Assembly: GCA_002403095.1 (NCBI GenBank)
Contig: DHHC01000052.1
Span: 4,761 to 43,750, forward strand
Reading direction: 5' to 3'
Length of the DNA stretch: 38,990 bases
DNA from: Leptolinea sp. UBA4782
Lineage (GTDB): Bacteria > Chloroflexota > Anaerolineae > Anaerolineales > Anaerolineaceae
The notes under the pieces were generated by a model. It was not told where the DNA came from. It did no database searches and saw nothing but the letters and a program-made list of their open reading frames with translations. Position numbers and translations under genes: made by a program. Below are positions 16,015 to 24,212 of this stretch, one piece after another (the first letter of the stretch is position 1; each line of letters starts with the position of its first letter).

Positions 16015-16833
16015 ATGAAACCCGAAAAGATACTGCCAATTCACGAGCCTGCCCAACTGGAATTGGAAGATGTTTCTGTTTATTACGGAAACCATATCGC
16101 CCTGGATGGAATGACCTTAAAGATCCCTCACGGCACTTGCCTGGCAGTTGTAGGTCCAAACGGGGCAGGAAAATCAACCCTCTTTAAAGCACTGGTAGGA
16201 TTGATCCCGCTGAACCGCGGTAGGGTATTCATCCATGGCCTGCCTTTAGGGCATCACCAGGATTGTGTTGCCTTTGTCCCACAGCGTGAGGATGTTGACT
16301 GGAAATTTCCAGTTACGGTCAGAGATGTGGTGATGATGGGCCGGTACCCGCATATCGGGTGGATAAAAAAGCCGGGTTCCCATGATACCGATGTGGTTGA
16401 GCATGCCATGCAGCAACTGGGTATTGCCAACCTGGCAAACCGTTCGATCCAGGAATTATCCGGCGGCCAACAGCAGCGGGTTTTCCTGGCGCGGGCGGTT
16501 GCCCAGGAACCTCATGTCTTGCTGCTGGATGAGCCGTTCACAGGTGTGGATGTTACCACCCAGGAAGCAACCATGCAGCTGCTGGAAGAAATGCACCGCA
16601 ATGACATTACTGTAATGGTTTCCACCCACGACCTGAACATGGCCTCTCAGCGCTTTGAAAAAGTGCTGATGCTCAACAGGCGGTTGATTGCTTACGGCAC
16701 ACCAGAAGAAGTGTTCACTCCCGAAATGGTGCGTAGCGCATTTGGCGAGCGGGTAATGATGTTGAACGGCGCAATGATCATTGATGAATGCTGCCCGCCA
16801 GGGGGCAGTGAAGAGGAGCACTTCCATGCTTGA
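16015..16833 (+). CDS. Zn/Mn ABC transporter ATP-binding protein
   Basis: 272 residues from ATG 16015, 10 nt after the binding-protein stop; an in-frame TTG at 15985 lies inside the previous gene and is less likely. Walker A GPNGAGKST, Q-loop VPQRED, signature LSGGQQQR, Walker B VLLLDEP and switch STHDLN are intact. It powers uptake together with the membrane permease. The C-terminal end overlaps the permease start by 8 nt. Confidence 0.93.
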   Translation: MKPEKILPIHEPAQLELEDVSVYYGNHIALDGMTLKIPHGTCLAVVGPNGAGKSTLFKALVGLIPLNRGRVFIHGLPLGHHQDCVAFVPQREDVDWKFPVTVRDVVMMGRYPHIGWIKKPGSHDTDVVEHAMQQLGIANLANRSIQELSGGQQQRVFLARAVAQEPHVLLLDEPFTGVDVTTQEATMQLLEEMHRNDITVMVSTHDLNMASQRFEKVLMLNRRLIAYGTPEEVFTPEMVRSAFGERVMMLNGAMIIDECCPPGGSEEEHFHA

Positions 16834-17695
16834 TTGGCTGATTACTCCCTTCAGTTATGCCTTTATGCAGCGGGCTTTCCTGGCATCGGTTATGGTAGGC
16901 ATTTTGTGCGCCATTGTGGGGTGTTATGTTGTCCTGCGGTCGATGGCATTTCTGGGAGATGCGCTGGCGCATGCTGTTCTGCCAGGAATAGCTATTGCTT
17001 ACCTCGTCGGTGGAAACCTGACGGTTGGGGCATTAATTACCGCGATTATCGTCTCACTGGGGATCGGGTTTATTTCAAAACAAGGGAACATCCGCGAGGA
17101 TACTGCCATTGGGATTCTGTTCACAGCTGCATTGTCGCTTGGCATTGTCTTGATCAGCAGCATCCGTTCTTATGCAGTGGACCTCTCGCATATTCTCTTT
17201 GGAGATGTGCTGGGCGTCAGCACTGAAGACCTTGTTTTGACTGCATCCATTGCCATAATTGTCCTGGTTCTTGTCCTGGTGCTGTACCGCAGGTTCCTGG
17301 TTGTCTTGTTTGACCCGATCCTGGCCGTTACCCAGCGCCTGAGGGTTGGTTTACTTAATACAGTTCTACTTGTGCTCCTGGCGGTTACCATCGTAATTTC
17401 ACTCCAAACTGTCGGGGTTGCCCTGGTTGCAGCCATGCTGGTTACTCCTCCAGCGACAGCCTATCTGCTTACCCGGCGGCTGCCGGCCATGATGCTGCTC
17501 TCGGCTGGTTTTGGGGCCTTTTCCAGCCTGGTTGGCTTATATGCCAGCTTTTATGCCAATGTTGCATCGGGAGCCGCCATTGTCTTGACGGCAACCATCG
17601 TGTTTACCCTGGTGTACCTGTTTTCTCCAAAGAAAGGCATCTTGACATCCTTGTTCCAACGCTGGGCAAGCAGGCAGCCGGAGAAAAGCAAGTAA
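16826..17695 (+). CDS. Zn/Mn ABC-3 family permease
   Basis: 289 residues from ATG 16826, preceded by GAGGAG at 16813-16818. Upstream in-frame starts lie inside the ATPase gene. About eight or nine hydrophobic helices are visible. The family loop SMAFLGDALAHAVLPGIA near residue 47, with conserved His, and the late LVTPPATAYLL motif identify the ABC-3 (ZnuB/MntC) family. The stop codon is directly followed by the ATG of rsmI. Confidence 0.92.
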   Translation: MLDWLITPFSYAFMQRAFLASVMVGILCAIVGCYVVLRSMAFLGDALAHAVLPGIAIAYLVGGNLTVGALITAIIVSLGIGFISKQGNIREDTAIGILFTAALSLGIVLISSIRSYAVDLSHILFGDVLGVSTEDLVLTASIAIIVLVLVLVLYRRFLVVLFDPILAVTQRLRVGLLNTVLLVLLAVTIVISLQTVGVALVAAMLVTPPATAYLLTRRLPAMMLLSAGFGAFSSLVGLYASFYANVASGAAIVLTATIVFTLVYLFSPKKGILTSLFQRWASRQPEKSK

Positions 17696-18376
17696 ATGGC
17701 ATCTTCCGGAATCCTGTACATTGTGGCAACACCGATTGGAAACATGCAGGATATTACCTTGCGTGCGATTGAAGTTCTAAAGAATGCCGATGTGATTCTG
17801 TGTGAAGAACGCCGGGAGGGCACAACCCTGCTGAAAAGGCTCAACATCGCCAGTAAAGAAATACTGCAAGTGAATGAGCACAATGAGAAGCAAATGCAGC
17901 AGGAGGTGCTGGTACACCTGGCATTGGGTAAAAACATTGCCATGATCTCTGACTGCGGCACACCTGTCTTTGCTGATCCGGGGGCTGAAATTATCAAGAC
18001 AGTAAGCCAGGCAGGATTTAGCGTCGTTCCCATCCCGGGAGTTTCATCCCTGATGGCTGCCCTTTCGATCCTGGATTTCCGGGCAGAGCCGTTTTATTTT
18101 GCCGGTTTTTTGCCCCGCCAAGACAATGAACGGTTAAAGGCATTGTTACGACTGAAACAATTGAAAATAGCTGTAGTATTGATGGATACCCCTTACCGCC
18201 TTGGCAGGATGCTTCAGGATGTGCTGAAAACCCTGGGGGATAAGCAGCGGATTACTCTGGCATTTAATCTGACATTGCCGGATGAGAAGATTTACAGGGG
18301 AGAGATTAAGTCAGTCCTGGAACAGGTTGGTGTTAGAAAAGGGGAATTTATCCTTATTCTCCATCCGAATCCGTAG
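17696..18376 (+). CDS. rsmI: RsmI-type 16S rRNA (cytidine-2'-O)-methyltransferase, short form
   Basis: 226 residues; typical RsmI is about 280. Tetrapyrrole-methylase fold: LYIVATPIGNMQDITLRA at the N-terminus, then a CEERREGTTLL segment where EDTR is usual, MISDCGTPVFADPG (usual DAGTP), and VPIPGVSSLMAAL. RsmI methylates the 2'-OH of C1402 in 16S rRNA. The C-terminal extension of longer family members is missing, and two signature blocks are altered, so a related SAM-dependent methyltransferase cannot be excluded. ATG starts immediately after the permease stop. The 3' end overlaps the convergent cupredoxin gene by 23 nt. Confidence 0.8.
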   Translation: MASSGILYIVATPIGNMQDITLRAIEVLKNADVILCEERREGTTLLKRLNIASKEILQVNEHNEKQMQQEVLVHLALGKNIAMISDCGTPVFADPGAEIIKTVSQAGFSVVPIPGVSSLMAALSILDFRAEPFYFAGFLPRQDNERLKALLRLKQLKIAVVLMDTPYRLGRMLQDVLKTLGDKQRITLAFNLTLPDEKIYRGEIKSVLEQVGVRKGEFILILHPNP

Positions 18377-18797
18377 TGCCTTCGTCTACCACAACAAAAC
18401 TGCCGTGCAGCCCCGCTTCGATGCATTGCTCATTTTCACAGATGATGTCAAGCTGAATACCCGTTTGGGGCGCTAAGAATGTACCAGTCTGGGTATCCCC
18501 GGCTGGTATCGAAAGCTCATAGTACACATCACGGGTCTGGTCCTGGTAGGGATTGAAATAAGGCTCGGCAAGAATGATCCAGGAGTGTTCCGATTGGGTC
18601 ATGTTAGTTAACGTGACGGTGATTGACTGACCAGCTGGAACATAAACTTTTCCAGGATTAAAACCCTTTTCAGTAATTTGGATCTCCAGATTGGTGCTGG
18701 TCTGTATAGGCGGTGGGGTGCAGCTGGATGCAAGTACCAGCATAAAGGCCAGAATCACTGCAACCAGGATACAGTTAGTGTTCCTCATGGTATTCAT
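18354..18797 (-). CDS. Cupredoxin-like lipoprotein with altered copper site
   Basis: 147 residues. A signal peptide ends in a lipobox, LASSC (Cys26). The remainder aligns by eye to small cupredoxins: ITEKGFNPGKVYVPAGQ, then SEHSWII (His71, the first ligand position), and CENEQCIEAGLHGSFVVV (Cys120 to residue 137), matching the common C-xxPG-H-xxxG-M block. In this block the second His ligand is Cys125 and the Met ligand is Leu130. It might bind copper differently, bind another metal, or be structural. The start could also be Met4. The acidic tail ends 3' in an overlap with rsmI. Confidence 0.75.
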   Translation of the reverse strand: MNTMRNTNCILVAVILAFMLVLASSCTPPPIQTSTNLEIQITEKGFNPGKVYVPAGQSITVTLTNMTQSEHSWIILAEPYFNPYQDQTRDVYYELSIPAGDTQTGTFLAPQTGIQLDIICENEQCIEAGLHGSFVVVDEGTTDSDGE

Positions 18798-18816
18798 CTT
18801 AACATAAAATTACCCA

Positions 18817-18845
18817 TTGATAAAATAGAACAAATGTGCTATATT
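18817..18845 (+). promoter_or_regulatory. Promoter placing transcription start at the ATG (leaderless)
   Basis: TTGATA (18817-18822), 17 nt, TATATT (18840-18845). Six bases then separate the -10 box from ATG 18852, so the predicted first transcribed base is the A of the start codon. No Shine-Dalgarno is possible on such a transcript. Confidence 0.7.
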
Positions 18846-18851
18846 GTGTTC

Positions 18852-19454
18852 ATGCAAGCACCGATACGCTTTTTATTCCCTGCGTTGGTTTTTGCCAGCC
18901 TAGTTATTGTTTTTGCCACCCGGTTGGTATCGGCAGAGATAGCCTTACCGGTAAAGCATGATGCGGGCTTATCAGGTGAGGATGGCGAAGTCTTCGCAGT
19001 AAACGCTAGTATTGATCAATTGGAAACTGAAGGATGTGAATTATCTGCGCAGTTTTCAGTAGAAATCAGGCAATGGTGCAGCTTGATTACCAGCACCTCC
19101 TATGCAGCAGGACTGGACCCAAACCTTGTGGCTGCGGTAATACAGATTGAAAGTGCGGGAAATCCGGATGCCTACTCAAACAGCGGAGCAGTAGGGTTGA
19201 TGCAGGTTATGCCACGCGATGGTCTGGCTGCAAATTTTCATTGCATAAATGGTCCTTGCTTTGCCAGCCGGCCGGCAATGGCTGAATTATTTGATCCGGC
19301 CTTCAATATCTCTTACGGAACAGCGATGCTTTCAAGTTTGGTCAATAAAAACCAAAACCTGCGGGATGGGTTGTATGCCTACGGTCCTGCAGGTGTGGGA
19401 TATTCTTATGCAGATTCAGTGCTTCAGGTGTACCAGTCTTCAACTGGTCCCTGA
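18852..19454 (+). CDS. Small lytic transglycosylase (SLT domain)
   Basis: 200 residues. The signal peptide or anchor is FLFPALVFASLVIVFATRLVSA. The SLT domain contains YAAGLDPNLVAAVIQIESAG with catalytic Glu100, followed by SGAVGLMQVMP and the late YAYGPAGVGYSYA (GxG-Y) region. Such enzymes cleave the MurNAc-GlcNAc bond of peptidoglycan to 1,6-anhydro products. The frame is open upstream to 18678, but the promoter at 18817-18845 and the signal peptide favour ATG 18852 over ATG 18834. It is convergent with gmd; only 17 nt separate the stops and no terminator is seen. Confidence 0.85.
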   Translation: MQAPIRFLFPALVFASLVIVFATRLVSAEIALPVKHDAGLSGEDGEVFAVNASIDQLETEGCELSAQFSVEIRQWCSLITSTSYAAGLDPNLVAAVIQIESAGNPDAYSNSGAVGLMQVMPRDGLAANFHCINGPCFASRPAMAELFDPAFNISYGTAMLSSLVNKNQNLRDGLYAYGPAGVGYSYADSVLQVYQSSTGP

Positions 19455-19471
19455 TAGTTCTTACAGGTTAG

Positions 19472-20545
19472 TTAAATGCGCTCCATGCTGACCACCTGGT
19501 GTTCCCAGCGGTGCCAGCCCCCAAATTTCTCTTCGATAATACGTTTACCTTCTCCTGGAGACTGCAGCCCTGCCAATTCAAGGTCTGCATCGACCATAAT
19601 GCGTACCAGCTCGTGGAAGTACACTTTTGGTTCCCAATTCAGCAGCTTTTTGGCTCGTGAAGCGTCAGCCTGCAGGTAGTCAACTTCGGTGGGGCGGTAA
19701 TAGTGCGGATCGATCTCCACGTACTTTTGCCAATCCATGCCGACATAGCCAAAGGCTTCATCCAGAAACTGCCGGACAGTATGGGATTCACCGGTACCCA
19801 GCACATAATCATCCGGTGCTTCCTGCTGCAATATCTTCCACATCGCTTCAACATACTCGGGCGCATAGCCCCAGTCACGCTTGGAATCGAGGTTGCCCAG
19901 GAAAAGCTTATCCTGCCTGGATGCTTTGATGGCAGCGAGCGCGCGGGTGATTTTCCTGGTTACAAAAGTCTCACCGCGGCGAGGGCTTTCATGGTTGAAG
20001 AGAATACCGTTGCTGGCGAACATGTTGTAACCTTCCCGGTAATTACGGGTTACCCAGTACGCATAAACCTTTGCGGCGGCGTAAGGCGATCTTGGTTCAA
20101 ATGCAGTGCTTTCATTTTGCGGTGGTTTTGCCCCTCCGAACATCTCGCTCGATGATGCCTGGTAAAAGCGGGTAGTTACATGGCTTTTGCGGATCGCTTC
20201 CAGGATGCGGGTGGTGCCTAACCCGGTTACATCGCCTGTGTATTCGGGCATATCAAAACTGACCCGTACATGGCTTTGGGCAGAGAGGTTGTAGATTTCA
20301 TCGGGCTGGATATTGTAAACAACATCCAGCATGGTTTCAGGAGAGGTGCTGTCTCCGTAATGGAGGTAAAGGTGCACTTTACCGCCATTTCCATGCGGGT
20401 CGTGGTAAAGGTGGTCCACCCTGCGGGTGTTGAATGTGCTGGCGCGCCGGATAACGCCGTGCACCTCGTACCCTTTCGCCAGCAGGAGTTCTGCCAGGTA
20501 GGAACCGTCTTGCCCGGTGATGCCAGTGATGAGTGCTTTCTTCAT
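19472..20545 (-). CDS. gmd: GDP-mannose 4,6-dehydratase
   Basis: 357 residues from ATG 20545, with GGAGG just upstream. An extended-SDR: N-terminal GITGQDGSYLAELL (NAD(P) binding), VIRRASTFNTRR, SSSEMFG and the SPYAAAKVYAYW catalytic Tyr/Lys block near residue 160. It converts GDP-D-mannose to GDP-4-keto-6-deoxymannose, the first step towards GDP-fucose, rhamnose or perosamine. The partner epimerase/reductase or aminotransferase is not in the window. It may supply donors to the glycan cluster at 1-4052, which is inference only. It has a consensus promoter of its own. Confidence 0.95.
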   Translation of the reverse strand: MKKALITGITGQDGSYLAELLLAKGYEVHGVIRRASTFNTRRVDHLYHDPHGNGGKVHLYLHYGDSTSPETMLDVVYNIQPDEIYNLSAQSHVRVSFDMPEYTGDVTGLGTTRILEAIRKSHVTTRFYQASSSEMFGGAKPPQNESTAFEPRSPYAAAKVYAYWVTRNYREGYNMFASNGILFNHESPRRGETFVTRKITRALAAIKASRQDKLFLGNLDSKRDWGYAPEYVEAMWKILQQEAPDDYVLGTGESHTVRQFLDEAFGYVGMDWQKYVEIDPHYYRPTEVDYLQADASRAKKLLNWEPKVYFHELVRIMVDADLELAGLQSPGEGKRIIEEKFGGWHRWEHQVVSMERI

Positions 20546-20576
20546 GATTACCTCCGCTTGACCATCAAGCATCGCA

Positions 20577-20605
20577 AGTATACTCACTGCCGGGGATGCT
20601 GTCAA
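20577..20605 (-). promoter_or_regulatory. Consensus sigma70-type promoter of gmd
   Basis: On the minus strand, TTGACA (20605-20600), exactly 17 nt, then TATACT (20582-20577). The expected start is near 20570, with a leader of about 25 nt that includes GGAGG. Confidence 0.85.
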
Positions 20606-20630
20606 TTAAGAACATGGTGCTAAAATCTGG

Positions 20631-20636
20631 TACAAT
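20631..20636 (+). promoter_or_regulatory. Possible -10 box of the serine-hydrolase gene
   Basis: TACAAT lies 22 nt before ATG 20659. No clear -35 hexamer is seen. The gene is divergent from gmd, and the two promoters nearly abut. Confidence 0.45.
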
Positions 20637-20658
20637 CTCGCTTGCACTGAGAAAAGTT

Positions 20659-22146
20659 ATGAAAGCAATCCGTTCTTTCTCCATTCTCCGCTGGCTTGCG
20701 TTGATCCTGATTTTCGGGGCAGTGGTCTTGCTGATCCTGGAACTGGTTACCTTTAGCCGAATGCGTGAACGTTTTCCTGCCGGCCAGATTATTGCCGGTG
20801 TTCCTGTTGGCGGCCTCACCAGCCAGCAGGCTTCGGACCGGTTGAACCAGGCTTACGGCATACCGGTAGAAATCCGGTTCAGGGATGCTGTTCTTCAATT
20901 GAAGCCAAATTCTGTCGGGTTCCAAATGGATATCACCGGCATGCTTACCGCTGCCGACTTGCAGAGGGTCAGTGTTCCCTTCTGGCAAGGTTTCTGGCGG
21001 TTCCTCTGGAACCGGACACCGCCTCCTTCGGAAGTGCCTTTACTGGCAAAAGTGGATGAAAACCAGCTTCGGGCATACCTGCAAAACGAGGTAGCATCCC
21101 GGTACAATGAATTACCAACCGCTTCGATACCGATTCCCGGCACGTCCACTTTCCAGGCTGGCAAGCCAGGCATCGAACTGGACATAGACCGGTCAATTCC
21201 GATCATCGCCGATGCATTGGCCTCCGCTGGCAATCGGGTGGTAACTCTGACCTACAAGCAGGTAAGCGCTCCCAGGCCTTCCCTGGATAACCTTCAGGTT
21301 TTGATTCAGCAGACGATTGATGCCTCAGGGTATGACGGACTGACTGAAATCTACCTGTATGACCTGACAACCAAGCAGGAAATGTATTTCGCATACCAGA
21401 ATGGCGTGAATGTCACACCCGGATTAGCCTTTACTGCAGCCAGCACAATAAAAATCCCGATTATGGTTTCTGTCTACAGGCGGGTATCAGAACCTGTTCC
21501 GGTGGATATTGGAGACTTGCTTGAATCCATGATTGTGCGCTCGCATAATGAACCAGCTGATGAATTAATGATGCGGGTAATGGACCAGAACCTGGGACCG
21601 ATTGTAGTCACGGATGACATGCAGGAAATCGGGATGCAGTCAACCTACATCGCCGGTTACTTCTATGACGGTGCACCTTTATTGCGACTGTACTCCACAC
21701 CAGCAAATACCCGGACTGACTACAGTACGGATGCGGATGTGTATAACCAGACAACTGCCCTGGAAATGGGTATGCTCCTCAATGATATCTATCAATGTGC
21801 TGAGATGGGCGGCGGCACACTTATGGCAGCTTATGATGGCGCCATTACACAAGGGGAATGCCGGGCAATGATCGATACCCTGAACCGCGACCGGATCGGG
21901 GTGCTGCTGCAGGCAGGATTACCGGATGGTACAAAATTCGCGCATAAACACGGCTGGACAAGCCCTCCACCGGATTATGTCATCAAACAGGTGGCAGATG
22001 CCGGGATCGTTTACTCTCCTGGAGGAGACTATGTGATTGCAGTTTTCCAGTACCACCCGGTTCAGATCCTTTTTGAAGCGGATAACATCCTGCTGGCAGA
22101 AATCAGCCGGTCAATTTACAATTACTTTAACTTATCTCCCCAATAG
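20659..22146 (+). CDS. Class A beta-lactamase-like serine hydrolase with PG-binding domain
   Basis: 495 residues from ATG 20659, with GAGAAAAG upstream. A membrane helix lies at about 12-30. Next comes a domain resembling the PG_binding_4/YoaR-VanW N-terminal region (GVPVGGLTSQQASDRLNQAY). The C-terminal serine-hydrolase domain has all three penicillin-recognition motifs: STIK (Ser262, Lys265), SHN (295-297) and KHG (430-432). The anchored form with an envelope domain suggests a cell-wall enzyme or penicillin-binding hydrolase rather than a secreted drug-inactivating beta-lactamase. Substrate is unknown. Confidence 0.85.
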   Translation: MKAIRSFSILRWLALILIFGAVVLLILELVTFSRMRERFPAGQIIAGVPVGGLTSQQASDRLNQAYGIPVEIRFRDAVLQLKPNSVGFQMDITGMLTAADLQRVSVPFWQGFWRFLWNRTPPPSEVPLLAKVDENQLRAYLQNEVASRYNELPTASIPIPGTSTFQAGKPGIELDIDRSIPIIADALASAGNRVVTLTYKQVSAPRPSLDNLQVLIQQTIDASGYDGLTEIYLYDLTTKQEMYFAYQNGVNVTPGLAFTAASTIKIPIMVSVYRRVSEPVPVDIGDLLESMIVRSHNEPADELMMRVMDQNLGPIVVTDDMQEIGMQSTYIAGYFYDGAPLLRLYSTPANTRTDYSTDADVYNQTTALEMGMLLNDIYQCAEMGGGTLMAAYDGAITQGECRAMIDTLNRDRIGVLLQAGLPDGTKFAHKHGWTSPPPDYVIKQVADAGIVYSPGGDYVIAVFQYHPVQILFEADNILLAEISRSIYNYFNLSPQ

Positions 22147-22156
22147 ATAAACTAAA

Positions 22157-23359
22157 TCATTTTGCACTGGCTGGTTGGAAACCCTGATTTAGCCTGCCAA
22201 AAATTCCGCGCACAAGCAAGAAACCGAGCAGGTTAATAACAGCAATGACCACAAAGGTCATCCTGAAACCGATATTATCCACCAGAGAACCGGATACACT
22301 CATGCTGATTGCAGTACCGATGTTTGCGATTGCCATCAGGATTGAGAACATCGAAGCTGCAATGCGTGGATCGGTCAGTTTCATAGACAATGCAAAATAC
22401 ACCGTTTCAAAGTAGCCGTAAGCAAGCCCAAATGCAGTTACCAGGATGAAAGCCAGGCTGGTGGATTGAATAGCGGCAAGTGCGGCAATAGCGGTAAATG
22501 AAATGATGATGGCAGTTTGCACTGCTCTCCTCTGGCCGATGCGGTCAACCAACCTGCCCCCGGTAAGTCCGCCCAGTACTACGCCAACACCCCACATTGT
22601 GGTGAATAATCCGGCGGCTGAATAAGAAATTCCAAATTCAAAATCAATGAACGGGTTGATTATCTGGTTTGCGCCGTTGGTTGTAAAAGAGTACAACGCA
22701 CCCAGGGCAGCCAGGCAGATCACCGGGAATTTAGTAAATGCGGAAAAAGCTTTCCACTCAAATTTTCGGTTTTCAGTCCGGCTTATCTCACGCACCAGGA
22801 ATACCAGGGGTAAAGGCAGCAGGCTCATGCCTGCCAGAAAGTAGAACATGATCCTCCAGGAGAAGGCGTCTACTACCAGGCCGATCACTGCCGATAAGAT
22901 CACAACCCCAAGCGCCCGCCCGCCGACCATAAAACCCTGAACGGTACCCTGCTCATCTGGCAATGTTGTATCCAGCGCCAGTCCGTCAGTGCAGGTGTCG
23001 TAAAGCGCCTGGCCGCTCATAAGCGTAAATGCCAGGGCGGCGTACAACCAGTATTGTTTTCCGGGATCAATCATCGGGACGATGATCAGGCAGATACTTT
23101 GGATGACAAGACCAATCAAAATATACGGTTTCCGGTGCCCTAACTTGAAGAAATTCACCCTGTCGCTTAACATACCCAGGAAGATCTTCAACACGAATGG
23201 GATCATACCGATGGTACCGATCAACCCAATCTGGCTCATGGTCAGGTCGAACGAAATCAGGTAAAGGGCGTTTAATGCTGTGAAATAGGCAACTATTGCC
23301 CCCTGGACAAAGTAAAGAAGTGCGAATAATGGGTAGCGAAGCCAGCGTGATTGGGTCAT
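22157..23359 (-). CDS. MFS transporter, AmpG-like
   Basis: 400 residues from ATG 23359, with GGAGG upstream. About twelve hydrophobic helices. The loop 2-3 region FLGMLSDRVNFFKLGHRKP and a later ALYDTCTDGLALDTTLP block recall AmpG/SLC33-like transporters that carry muropeptides or acetyl-CoA-like solutes; this is a weak resemblance. It is convergent with the serine hydrolase, 10 nt between stops. Tandem TATACT hexamers lie 23-34 nt upstream of the start. Confidence 0.75.
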   Translation of the reverse strand: MTQSRWLRYPLFALLYFVQGAIVAYFTALNALYLISFDLTMSQIGLIGTIGMIPFVLKIFLGMLSDRVNFFKLGHRKPYILIGLVIQSICLIIVPMIDPGKQYWLYAALAFTLMSGQALYDTCTDGLALDTTLPDEQGTVQGFMVGGRALGVVILSAVIGLVVDAFSWRIMFYFLAGMSLLPLPLVFLVREISRTENRKFEWKAFSAFTKFPVICLAALGALYSFTTNGANQIINPFIDFEFGISYSAAGLFTTMWGVGVVLGGLTGGRLVDRIGQRRAVQTAIIISFTAIAALAAIQSTSLAFILVTAFGLAYGYFETVYFALSMKLTDPRIAASMFSILMAIANIGTAISMSVSGSLVDNIGFRMTFVVIAVINLLGFLLVRGIFGRLNQGFQPASAK

Positions 23360-23382
23360 AATGTCCTCCGGTGTCCTTTTTG

Positions 23383-23393
23383 AGTATAGTATA
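23383..23393 (-). promoter_or_regulatory. Tandem overlapping -10 boxes of the MFS gene
   Basis: Two overlapping TATACT hexamers read on the minus strand. A TTGATA element lies 14 nt from one and 19 nt from the other, so neither spacing is ideal. Confidence 0.4.
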
Positions 23394-23455
23394 GTTTTTA
23401 TAAACAGTATCAATAAACAAAAATCTTGCTTATGGATTGACAAAATTTCATCAGG

Positions 23456-23461
23456 TATAAT
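23456..23461 (+). promoter_or_regulatory. -10 box of the NBR1-Ig / Agl23 operon
   Basis: TATAAT gives an expected start near 23468 and a leader of about 56 nt. TTGACA lies at 23437-23442, but only 13 nt upstream, too close for a standard promoter; a weaker TGGATT sits at 17 nt. Confidence 0.5.
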
Positions 23462-23493
23462 AGTTGGAACATATACGGTAGTCTGCGATGTTG

Positions 23494-23508
23494 TACAGGC
23501 AGCCTGTA
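23494..23508. promoter_or_regulatory. 15-bp perfect palindrome in the leader, possible operator
   Basis: TACAGGC-A-GCCTGTA lies between the -10 box and the GGAGG ribosome binding site (23512-23516) of the NBR1-Ig gene. It has no T-tract, so it is not a terminator. It could be a repressor site or a small RNA hairpin. Confidence 0.4.
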
Positions 23509-23523
23509 TGCTGGAGGTAAATC

Positions 23524-24189
23524 ATGCTTAAGAAAACAATGAAAGAAATCATCCTGTTCCTGATAGCAGCCGCCCTGCTTGCAGGTTGTTCGTTAGGCGC
23601 TCCAAAGGAAACGGAAGATCCGATGGCGATCTATACCCTGGCTGCGGGCACTGTAGCTGCACAGTTGACAGGCACAGCAGCCATGCTGCCTACTTCAACC
23701 GAAACCCCTCAGCCAACCGATACCCCCGAACCAACTGCAACCAGTGTCCCGCCGACAGCTACCTTGCCTGCTGTAACACAAGGCACCCCAGCTACCGCAA
23801 CCGTAACCCAGGCTGCCGGCTGGCCAACCAGTACGTCTGTATCACAGGTGAGCGGGGATTCAGCAGCCTTCGGTTCGCAAACCCCTGCTGATAACACTGT
23901 TTTCAGCACTGATGAAGAGATTACATTAATGATCAGCATGATTAATAATGGGTCCACTACCTGGAACACTGAATACACGATGGTCTTCCAGAGTGGTGCC
24001 CAGATCGCATTCAACAATGCCACACCTTGCAGCCGTGAAACCACAAAACCAATGGAAACATGTGATTTTTATATTGTTGGTAAAACGCCGATCAACCCTG
24101 GGAAATACATTTCCAGGTTCTGGCTGGTAAACCCTCAGGGCGTCAAATTACCTGGCGGGGAAGTGTATTTTAGTTTTGAAGTGAAATAA
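23524..24189 (+). CDS. NBR1-Ig-like domain lipoprotein
   Basis: 221 residues. The signal peptide ends in the lipobox LLAGC (Cys22). A Thr-Pro-rich linker (about 58-105) leads to a C-terminal domain of about 115 residues with the NBR1-Ig-like pattern: DEEITLMISMINNGSTTWN, YTMVFQSGA, then a late PGKYISRFWLVNPQG strand pair. Two Cys near residues 165-178 may form a disulfide. Such domains occur on the surface of Chloroflexota as adhesion or presentation modules; no ligand is known. It is followed 23 nt later by the Agl23-NHL gene, so the two are probably co-transcribed. Confidence 0.85.
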   Translation: MLKKTMKEIILFLIAAALLAGCSLGAPKETEDPMAIYTLAAGTVAAQLTGTAAMLPTSTETPQPTDTPEPTATSVPPTATLPAVTQGTPATATVTQAAGWPTSTSVSQVSGDSAAFGSQTPADNTVFSTDEEITLMISMINNGSTTWNTEYTMVFQSGAQIAFNNATPCSRETTKPMETCDFYIVGKTPINPGKYISRFWLVNPQGVKLPGGEVYFSFEVK

Positions 24190-24212
24190 TTTCTAACCAA
24201 AGCCCAAGACTT

